64,000 nucleotides of DNA, from contig JBBDQN010000031.1 of assembly GCA_040905905.1 (NCBI GenBank), forward strand, positions 62,001-126,000, written 5' to 3'. Under the pieces are notes generated by a model. That model was not told where the DNA came from. It was given only the letters and a program-made list of their open reading frames with translations, and ran no database searches. Position numbers and translations under genes: made by a program. This document shows, one piece after another, positions 58,450 to 64,000 of the stretch. The DNA comes from JAICND01 sp040905905. Its GTDB lineage: Bacteria > Actinomycetota > Acidimicrobiia > Spongiisociales > ZC4RG35. The stretch's first letter is position 1. Each line of letters opens with the position of its first letter.

Positions 58450-59321
58450 CGGTCGGGGTCATCGGGTTGGGGATTATGGGCGGGGCGATGGCGCGCAATC
58501 TTGTCGCCGACGGGCTGGAGGTGGTGGGGTATGACGTGTCTGCAGATGCAGCGATGGGCCTAGAGCAGGCAGGCGGTCGGGCCATGGACTCCATCGAAGA
58601 TGTGGCCGGCGCTGCCAAGATGATCATCACCTCGGTGGCAACCAACTCGGCGTTTGCGACCGTGATATCCGAGCTAGCCGCCATCACCGGACCCGAGCAT
58701 GTCGTCATCGAAGCCAGCACGATGCCTCTGGCCGACAAAGAGAGGGCCAACTCACTATTGACGGCAACCGGTGCAGTGATGCTGGATTGCCCGATCAGCG
58801 GCACCGGCGCTCAGGCCGCTGCCCGTGACCTGGTCTTTTTGGCTAGCGGTGACGCTGACGCAATCGCCATTATCACTCCTCTACTGGAGCGCCTGGGACG
58901 GGCGGTCCACAACCTGGGTCAATTCGGGGCAGGTTCCAAGATGAAGTTCGTCGCCAATCTCCTTGTGGCTATTCACAACGTTGCTACGGCCGAGGCGCTG
59001 GTCCTCGCCGAGAAGTCGGGTCTTGACCTCGCACAGGTGTACGAGGTGCTCTTCGAGAGCGCTGCGACCTCCCGTATCTTCCAGTTGCGGGCGCCGATGA
59101 TGATCGAGAACAAGTACTTGCCGGCCACCGCCAAGGTGTCGATGTTCTGCAAGGACCTGGACATCATCAGCGGATTCGCGGCATCGCTTGATTGTCCGAC
59201 CCCGCTGCTGGCGGCGGTACAGCCTTACTACGCGGCTGCCATGGCCCAAGGGATGGCCGAGTCCGACGCCGCGTCCGTTTGTGCCGTGCTCGAGCAGATG
59301 GCTGGCATCGAACGCTCCTGA
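58446..59321 (+). CDS. 3-hydroxyisobutyrate dehydrogenase family oxidoreductase
   Basis: 291 residues from GTG 58446 (GTGA overlap). VGVIGLGIMGGAMARNLV, VIEASTMPLADK, LDCPISGTGAQAAARDLVF split as DCPISGTGAQ, and the catalytic Lys in FGAGSKMKFVANLL. It oxidises beta-hydroxy acids such as 3-hydroxyisobutyrate, tartronate semialdehyde-type or 2-hydroxymethylglutarate substrates. It is a full-length homologue of the frameshifted gene at 42676-43592, so loss of that copy might be tolerated. Last gene of the ECF operon; convergent with GlcG. Confidence 0.93.
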   Translation: MTVGVIGLGIMGGAMARNLVADGLEVVGYDVSADAAMGLEQAGGRAMDSIEDVAGAAKMIITSVATNSAFATVISELAAITGPEHVVIEASTMPLADKERANSLLTATGAVMLDCPISGTGAQAAARDLVFLASGDADAIAIITPLLERLGRAVHNLGQFGAGSKMKFVANLLVAIHNVATAEALVLAEKSGLDLAQVYEVLFESAATSRIFQLRAPMMIENKYLPATAKVSMFCKDLDIISGFAASLDCPTPLLAAVQPYYAAAMAQGMAESDAASVCAVLEQMAGIERS

Positions 59322-59334
59322 GCCGCTGTAGTAC

Positions 59335-59784
59335 TCAGGGTCGCCGCCACTCAGGCATCTGGCCGTAATCGGCTTGCAGACCCGTCCCGGTAATGCCGGC
59401 GATTGCTGCTAACTCGTCATTGTCGGCGGTGTCTCCCGAGACCCCTACGGCACCGATGATGGTCCCTTCGGCATTGCGTGCCAACACCCCCCCGGGTAGC
59501 GGCACCATGCGTCCGCCTGACATGTCGGATAGCGCTCCGAAAAATACCGGCATCTTGGCTGCCCTCTCGGCCAGAACCCGTCCGGCATGTCCCATCCCCA
59601 GCGACCCCCAAGCCTTGCCGATGGCGATGGGCGGACGCAGATACTCGGAGCCGTCGGACCGTTTCAAAGCAACGAGGTGCCCGCCCAGGTCGAGCACGGC
59701 TACGGTCAACGGGCCCAGCCCCAAACGTCTCCCTTCTGCCAGGGCACCATCGATGATGAGTTCGGCTTGTTCGAGGGTTATCAC
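59335..59784 (-). CDS. GlcG/HbpS family protein
   Basis: About 149 residues from GTG 59784, after GGAG; a longer frame opens at 59853 but would cover the operator. ITLEQAELIIDGALAEGRRLG, VAVLDLGGHLVALKRSDGS and GGVLARNAEGTIIGAVGVSG split in two are the marks of the GlcG/HbpS (haem-degrading, glycolate-utilisation) family. These small proteins often sit in catabolic operons of diols and organic acids with unclear roles. Divergent from the HisD-like operon. Confidence 0.88.
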   Translation of the reverse strand: MITLEQAELIIDGALAEGRRLGLGPLTVAVLDLGGHLVALKRSDGSEYLRPPIAIGKAWGSLGMGHAGRVLAERAAKMPVFFGALSDMSGGRMVPLPGGVLARNAEGTIIGAVGVSGDTADNDELAAIAGITGTGLQADYGQMPEWRRP

Positions 59785-59817
59785 GTTTGCTCCACCAGTT
59801 GACACTGGCTGTCGCGC

Positions 59818-59849
59818 AACTGTATACGAGCTGCCACATGATGCATGAT
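59818..59849. promoter_or_regulatory. Two-part putative operator, copy 2
   Basis: AACTGTATACG (59818-59828) is identical to 50464-50474, and CATGATGCATGAT (59837-59849) differs by one base from 50484-50496. It lies about 34 bp upstream of the GlcG start and 96 bp upstream of the HisD-like start. CCCGTATACGG at about 59911-59921 may be a further half-related palindrome. Confidence 0.6.
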
Positions 59850-59944
59850 GCATCGTTGCGTGGTCCGACGGCCAATGGACCAGGTTGGATGGCTGTTGAT
59901 CGGGCGCTTCATCCCGTATACGGAACGGTCCTCTGACTAGGCCA

Positions 59945-61240
59945 ATGCCGGTCTATCTCAAGTCCCCGATTTCGCGCCCTACCCAGGTTTCGGATGAAAT
60001 CGTGGCAACCGTGTCTCGAATCCTCAAGGACGTCGAGGCCGAAGGTGAAGCCGCCATCCGTCGTTATTCGACGGAACTCGACGGGTGGAACCCACCCCGA
60101 TTCCGGGTAGATCAGACCGAGATTGAACGGGCCTACACGGACTTCGAGCCCTCGGTCCGGGCTCATGCCGAGTTCACCCTCGACCAGGTAGCCAGCTTTG
60201 CCCTCCGTCAGCGCCAGACTCTGGTGGACTTCGAGGTCGAAACCATGCCCGGGGTCATGCTGGGCCAACGACACGTCCCGGTGGACTCGGTGGGGGCGTA
60301 TTCCCCTGGCGGGCTGTATCCGTTGATCGCTTCGGCGATCATGACGGTCGCTACTGCCCGGACGGCCGGGGTGAGGCGGATTGTCGGTATGGCTCCGCCT
60401 AGGCACAGCCAGGGCATCCATCCTCCCCAACTCTGGGCTTTGCATGCGTCGGGTGCCGACGAGATCTTTTGTTTGGGCGGGGTTCAAGGCCTGGCGGCCA
60501 TGGCGTTTGGCCTGGAGGATTCTGAGCCCGTCGACATGATCGTTGGACCGGGCAACGCCTACGTTGCCGAGGCCAAGCGTCAGTTGTTTGGAAGAGTCGG
60601 CATCGATCTCCTGGCTGGCCCCACCGAGATCATGGTCATCACCGACGACAGTGCTGACCCGTCATTGGTCGCAGCCGACCTGCTCGGACAGGCAGAGCAC
60701 GGTCCCACCTCGCTGGCGATCCTCGCCACCACATCGGAGCGAGTGGGTCGGGAGACGATAAAAGAAGTGGACCGATGGCTCGAACAATGGCCGACTGCTG
60801 ACGTCGCCGGAGTTTCCTGGCGTGACTGGGGGACTGTGATCGTCTGCTCGGACGATGAAGAGTTGGTCAAGATCGCCGATGAGGTCGCTCCCGAGCATCT
60901 CGAGGTGCAGACCGCCGATCCTGAGTGGTTTGCTGTCCGGCTCCACAACTATGGCAGTCTCTTTCTCGGCACCCATGCCACCGTGACCTATTCCGACAAG
61001 GCCATCGGCACCAATCACGTCCTCCCAACTGGACGAGCTGCTCGGTACACAGGTGGCCTCTGGGTCGGGAAATTCCTCAAGACCGTGACAACCCAGCGCT
61101 GCACCGCAGAGGGATCAAGGCTTGTTGCCGAACATGCCGCGGCGGTCGCCGATGCCGAGTTGATGAGGGGTCATGCCATCAGCGCTCGGCTTCGGCTCAA
61201 TCCGGAGTTCTTCCCCGAACAACACCCCGGGCTGCTGTGA
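59945..61240 (+). CDS. HisD-family dehydrogenase (catabolic histidinol dehydrogenase paralogue)
   Basis: 431 residues. GLYPLIASAIMTVATARTAGV, GGVQGLAAMAFGLE, IVGPGNAYVAEAKRQLFG and GPTEIMVITDD follow HisD. Zinc-site residues look retained: Gln and His in LLGQAEHGPTS, Asp in TYSDKAIGTNHVLPTG and a C-terminal His in MRGHAIS; the general base pair is in APEHLEVQ. With no other his genes near and an SDR, cyclase and amidohydrolase behind it, it is more likely a catabolic alcohol or amino-alcohol dehydrogenase, like sulfopropanediol dehydrogenase HpsN, than a histidine enzyme. Confidence 0.87.
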   Translation: MPVYLKSPISRPTQVSDEIVATVSRILKDVEAEGEAAIRRYSTELDGWNPPRFRVDQTEIERAYTDFEPSVRAHAEFTLDQVASFALRQRQTLVDFEVETMPGVMLGQRHVPVDSVGAYSPGGLYPLIASAIMTVATARTAGVRRIVGMAPPRHSQGIHPPQLWALHASGADEIFCLGGVQGLAAMAFGLEDSEPVDMIVGPGNAYVAEAKRQLFGRVGIDLLAGPTEIMVITDDSADPSLVAADLLGQAEHGPTSLAILATTSERVGRETIKEVDRWLEQWPTADVAGVSWRDWGTVIVCSDDEELVKIADEVAPEHLEVQTADPEWFAVRLHNYGSLFLGTHATVTYSDKAIGTNHVLPTGRAARYTGGLWVGKFLKTVTTQRCTAEGSRLVAEHAAAVADAELMRGHAISARLRLNPEFFPEQHPGLL

Positions 61241-62013
61241 CGCCTGAGCGCCGGCTCGCGGTGGTGACCGGGGCCAGCCGGGGGATTGGCCGTCAGATCG
61301 CCTTGGCGATGGCAGCTGCCGGGCACGATTTAGTGCTCGCCTCCCGATCAAGTGACGACCTCGAAGCTGTTGGCGCGGAATGCCGGATGGGTGGTGCCGA
61401 GACCCTGATTGTTCCCACGGATCTCCGCCAGGCCGACCATGTGGACCGTTTGGTGGCTGCGGCGGCCGCATTCGGTCCGGTTTCCACTCTCGTCAACAAC
61501 AGCGGGCCCGCTGGTCCCTCGGGCTTGTTGTGGGAACTCGATCAGGATGACTGGGAAGAGACAATGGCTGTCAACGTCACCGCGGTTTTTCTCACGTGTC
61601 GGGGCTTTTTGCCGGGGATGATCGAGCGAGGCGCAGGATCGATCGTCAACGTGGGGTCGATCACCGGCAAGCGACCCCTTCTGGGGCGCACCCCCTACGC
61701 CACCAGCAAGCTTGCCTTGGTGGGCTTGACCCGAACCCTTGCTCTGGAGGTCGGACAATTCGGTGTCCGGGTCAATTTGGTATCGCCGGGCTTCGTGGAG
61801 GGCGCTCGTATCGACTGGGTAATAGATCGCCAATCGCAAACGCGAGGCGTAGAGCCGTCGGTGGTGCGGTCCGAGTTTGCCGGTCAATCACCCTTGGGCA
61901 GGCTCACCTTTCCAACCGAGGTCGCCGCCGCGGTCGTGTTCCTGGCAACGGATGCAGCCAGCGGTATCACCGGTGCTGACCTCAACGTAAACGCCGGCGT
62001 TGTCATGTACTGA
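61237..62013 (+). CDS. SDR family oxidoreductase
   Basis: 258 residues from GTG 61237, overlapping the HisD-like stop (GTGA). Cofactor motif VVTGASRGIGRQ, NNSGPAG, catalytic Ser in IVNVGSITGK and YATSK in RTPYATSKLAL. NADP preference is suggested by Arg after strand two (LASRSSDD). It probably reduces or oxidises the keto product of the HisD-like enzyme. In-frame sequence upstream of 61237 is inside the HisD-like gene and not used. Confidence 0.92.
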   Translation: MTPERRLAVVTGASRGIGRQIALAMAAAGHDLVLASRSSDDLEAVGAECRMGGAETLIVPTDLRQADHVDRLVAAAAAFGPVSTLVNNSGPAGPSGLLWELDQDDWEETMAVNVTAVFLTCRGFLPGMIERGAGSIVNVGSITGKRPLLGRTPYATSKLALVGLTRTLALEVGQFGVRVNLVSPGFVEGARIDWVIDRQSQTRGVEPSVVRSEFAGQSPLGRLTFPTEVAAAVVFLATDAASGITGADLNVNAGVVMY

Positions 62014-62029
62014 ACGAGGAGGCGAAGCC

Positions 62030-62716
62030 ATGACTCTGGTCGATCTATCGCAAGATATCTATGAGGGAATGAAGGTGTATCCGGGTCACCTCAAGACGGT
62101 GACGTTTCAGCACGTGACTCATGAGGAGACAGCACCGCGATTCGAAGGCGGCTTCTCGTTTCAGACCTGGGGGTTCATGCTCAATGACAATGGGCCAACC
62201 CATGTCGACTCATTCAGCCATCTCGATCCGGATGCCACCGCCTCCACCATCGACCAAATGCCCCTGGAGCTCTTCTTCGGGGATGCCCTTTGTGTCGACG
62301 TGTCGGAGGTCCCCGCCCACACCGACATCAAGGTTGCCGACATCGAAGCTTCCCTTGATCGCGCCGGTCTCGAGGTGCGCAACGGCGACATGGTCTTCTT
62401 CTACACGGCCACCTATGACCGTTTCCGGGGCACTCCGCGTTACCTGACCGACTTTGCGGGATTGGGTGAGGAGGCCAGCCAATGGATCGTCGACCGGAGG
62501 ATCAAAACCTTCGGTGTCGACTCTCCTACTCCCGACAACCCGATCTCCAAGACTTATCCGTGCCACATGATGGGCCGCGCGAACCACATCACCCACTACG
62601 AGAACCTGGTGCTCACAGAAGTGGTCGGGAAGCGGTTCACCTTCGTGGGGTTCCCCCTCAAGGTGGTGGGAGCACACGGGGGACCGACTCGAGCGGTAGG
62701 GATTCTCAACGACTAA
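62030..62716 (+). CDS. Cyclase family protein (kynurenine formamidase-like)
   Basis: 228 residues from ATG 62030, preceded by GAGGAGGCGAAGCC. The metal motif is GPTHVDSFSHLD, a variant of the family HxGTHxDxPxH with its His, Asp and His retained. LVDLSQDIYEGMKVYPG at the start and FGVDSPTPDNP later are typical of the cyclase/kynurenine formamidase/isatin hydrolase group, which hydrolyse amides or lactams with zinc or manganese. Fits hydrolysis of a ring-derived amide here. Confidence 0.9.
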   Translation: MTLVDLSQDIYEGMKVYPGHLKTVTFQHVTHEETAPRFEGGFSFQTWGFMLNDNGPTHVDSFSHLDPDATASTIDQMPLELFFGDALCVDVSEVPAHTDIKVADIEASLDRAGLEVRNGDMVFFYTATYDRFRGTPRYLTDFAGLGEEASQWIVDRRIKTFGVDSPTPDNPISKTYPCHMMGRANHITHYENLVLTEVVGKRFTFVGFPLKVVGAHGGPTRAVGILND

Positions 62717-62733
62717 GAGGGAGTACGTAGTTC

Positions 62734-63720
62734 ATGACGTTAACGATCGATATCCACGCTCACGTTGTCGTCGCCGAGATCGCCGACCTCGTGGCTTCCG
62801 AGTTCGACACATCGAAAGACCCGTTTCTTCGGTATGGGGGTGTTTCGACCGAGAGCAACAGTGAGATCTTTGCCAAGCTGCTGCCCAAGCTCACCGATCC
62901 TGTCGAGCGCCTCCGGACGATGGACCGCCAGGGCGTCGCCGTTCAGGCGGTCTCGATTGCTCCACCCCAATACCACTATTGGGCCGAACCCGATCTCGGC
63001 ACCGCGGTAGCCAAGATCGCAAACGAGGCGATCGCGTCGCTGGTCGACGCCCTACCCGATCGGATCGTCGGTCTCGGCACCCTTCCGATGCAGGCGCCGG
63101 AGCGAGCCGTCGCGGAACTGGAGCGCATCACTGCCACTCACGGCTTCCCGGGGGTGTCGATCAATCCCAGCGCCGAGGGAGTCGACTACGACGATCCCCG
63201 CTATGAACCTTTCTGGGCCAAAGTCGAGGAGCTCGACATCCTGGTGGTGCTGCATCCCAACGGCTTCAACCAGGGGGAGCGGCTGACTCGGTACTACCTG
63301 GTCAACGTGGTGGGCAACCCGATGGAGACCACGGTTGCACTCAGTCATATCGTTCTCGGCGGCGTCATCGAGCGTCATCCCCACCTGAAGCTGTTGGCTG
63401 TTCACGGGGGTGGTTACCTGCCGTTCTACATGGACAGGATGGATCACGCCTATCGGAACCGTCCCGATGTCGGCATTGATATCAAGCGGCCGCCCAGCAC
63501 ATATATGAGACAGCTCTACTTCGACAGCGTGGTCTTTGGCGACGGGCTCGATTATCTGGTCGACCGGATGGGGGCCGATCACGTCCTGATGGGCACCGAC
63601 TATCCCTACGACATGGGCGAAACCGATCCGGTCGCCCGGGTCGATCGGGTAGGCAATGCGACGAAGGCGGAGAAGCAGCTCATCAAGGGTGACAACGCTG
63701 CCCGGCTGTTGGGGCTGTAG
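62734..63720 (+). CDS. ACMSD-type amidohydrolase (amidohydrolase 2), copy 3
   Basis: 328 residues, ATG after AAGAGGGAG. Metal residues: HxH in TIDIHAHVVV, His in VVLHPNGFNQ, His in LLAVHGGGYLPFY and Asp in VLMGTDYPYDMGETDP. It is closely similar to copy 2 at 41620 (shared GTDYPYDMGE.DP and RPPS.Y). A decarboxylase or hydrolase of an aromatic/heteroaromatic or muconate-type acid is expected. Last gene of the HisD-like operon, closed by the bidirectional hairpin. Confidence 0.9.
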   Translation: MTLTIDIHAHVVVAEIADLVASEFDTSKDPFLRYGGVSTESNSEIFAKLLPKLTDPVERLRTMDRQGVAVQAVSIAPPQYHYWAEPDLGTAVAKIANEAIASLVDALPDRIVGLGTLPMQAPERAVAELERITATHGFPGVSINPSAEGVDYDDPRYEPFWAKVEELDILVVLHPNGFNQGERLTRYYLVNVVGNPMETTVALSHIVLGGVIERHPHLKLLAVHGGGYLPFYMDRMDHAYRNRPDVGIDIKRPPSTYMRQLYFDSVVFGDGLDYLVDRMGADHVLMGTDYPYDMGETDPVARVDRVGNATKAEKQLIKGDNAARLLGL

Positions 63721-63730
63721 GACGCCTCCG

Positions 63731-63777
63731 TTCTTGCGTAGATCCTCGCCGCTTTCGGTGGCGTTTCTACGCAAGAA
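63731..63777. terminator. Bidirectional hairpin terminator
   Basis: TTCTTGCGTAG (63731-63741) pairs perfectly with CTACGCAAGAA (63767-63777), and CGCC/GGCG can pair within the loop. It sits between two convergent genes 65 bp apart and reads symmetrically, so it probably stops transcription from both sides. Confidence 0.75.
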
Positions 63778-63784
63778 GGGGGTG

Positions 63785-64000
63785 TTAAAGCCCTCGGAGA
63801 AAGTCCATGGGTCTCGCTAGGTCGGGTAGCTCGAGAGCGTCATCGGTGACCCAGCGATAGCGGATGATGCCGTCTTGGCCAACCAGGAAAAGCGACCGTT
63901 TGGCCAGTCCACTGTGGCCCTTCCATGTGTCGTAACGCACCCCATAGGCCGCTGCGGTGGTGCCTTCCCAATCGGAGAGAAGAGGGAAATCGATAGCCAG
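63785..64000 (-). CDS. Peroxiredoxin (AhpC/TSA family), partial
   Basis: The reverse strand from 64000 to a TAA at 63785-63787 encodes 71 residues: LAIDFPLLSDWEG, AAAYGVRYDTWKGHSGLAKR in part, SLFLVGQDGIIRYRWVTDD and a C-terminus MDFLRGL. FPLLSDWEG followed by YGV and R.LFLVG..G.IRYRWV is the second half of peroxiredoxins of the Bcp/AhpE kind. The N-terminal part with the peroxidatic cysteine lies beyond the window. It would detoxify peroxides in the cytoplasm. Confidence 0.85.
   Translation of the reverse strand: MAIDFPLLSDWEGTTAAAYGVRYDTWKGHSGLAKRSLFLVGQDGIIRYRWVTDDALELPDLARPMDFLRGL

Noticed and set aside
59785..59853. Longer GlcG start at 59853
   Set aside because: It would place the conserved two-part operator inside the coding region and adds residues unlike the family; GTG 59784 has a GGAG ribosome site.
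1..64000. tRNA, rRNA, CRISPR arrays, prophage or insertion-sequence genes
   Set aside because: Looked for throughout; no array of direct repeats, no transposase or integrase motif and no recognisable structural RNA gene was seen.

Overview
The window is 64 kb of GC-rich, very gene-dense DNA from an actinobacterium. Evidence for this: frequent GTG/TTG starts, operons joined by ATGA/GTGA/TGATG overlaps, several lipoproteins with Thr-rich linkers after the lipobox, an LLM-family oxidoreductase that is probably F420-dependent, an ATP-dependent DNA ligase of the mycobacterial LigB kind, an LppM-like lipoprotein and an adenosylcobalamin-dependent ribonucleotide reductase. The Thr-rich lipoproteins fit Acidimicrobiia or relatives best, but this is inference. 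No rRNA, tRNA, CRISPR, phage or insertion-sequence gene was recognised.

Region 1 (1-26,490) is mostly housekeeping. A partial lipoprotein is divergent from a plus-strand operon: amidohydrolase, hotdog thioesterase, Maf nucleotide pyrophosphatase, lipoprotein, DNA ligase, LLM oxidoreductase, membrane protein. A minus-strand block (15,624 to 6,126) follows with three ABC systems: two ATPase-permease-permease sets of the ABC-2 type, then two tandem DppB/DppC-like permease pairs without binding protein or ATPase. Next come a SpoU-type RNA methyltransferase, DUF2237 and DUF1992 proteins, a decayed DUF559 fragment, a thioesterase, a fungal-type cytosine deaminase, a cupredoxin lipoprotein, an LppM-like lipoprotein and a RidA protein. 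The region ends with nrdJ, whose protein carries a 438-residue LAGLIDADG intein and whose promoter has two NrdR-box-like palindromes 31 bp apart.

Region 2 (26,544-63,720) is a 37 kb catabolic island. Block A (26.5-34.9 kb) has a Gfo/Idh/MocA dehydrogenase, a sugar-type ABC importer without its own ATPase, a 2-hydroxyacid dehydrogenase, an M24 peptidase-fold enzyme, a GntR regulator and an HpcH/HpaI aldolase; an identical 17-bp element lies in both divergent promoter regions. Block B (35.1-44.6 kb) has two ACMSD-type amidohydrolases, an Ldh_2-type dehydrogenase, a cupin, an SDR, a TRAP-type solute-binding protein without signal peptide, an MFS transporter, a second Gfo/Idh/MocA enzyme, a frameshifted 3-hydroxyisobutyrate-dehydrogenase-like gene and an aldo/keto reductase; two of its promoters share a 22-bp element. 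Block C (44.6-51.2 kb) has an NDP-forming acyl-CoA synthetase, a CaiB-type CoA transferase, a CitE-type lyase, a cupin, an FAD monooxygenase and a GntR regulator. Block D (51.3-63.7 kb) has a complete YkoEDC-like ECF importer coupled to an aldehyde dehydrogenase, zinc alcohol dehydrogenase, cyclic amidohydrolase and 3-hydroxyisobutyrate dehydrogenase homologue, then a GlcG-like gene divergent from a HisD-like dehydrogenase, SDR, cyclase and third ACMSD-type amidohydrolase. The GntR promoter of block C and the GlcG promoter of block D share a two-part motif, suggesting one regulon.

Together blocks A-D look like uptake and stepwise oxidation, ring or amide hydrolysis, decarboxylation and CoA-dependent cleavage of small organic acids or heterocycles. 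No substrate can be named from sequence alone. A bidirectional hairpin terminator and the C-terminal part of a peroxiredoxin gene close the window.
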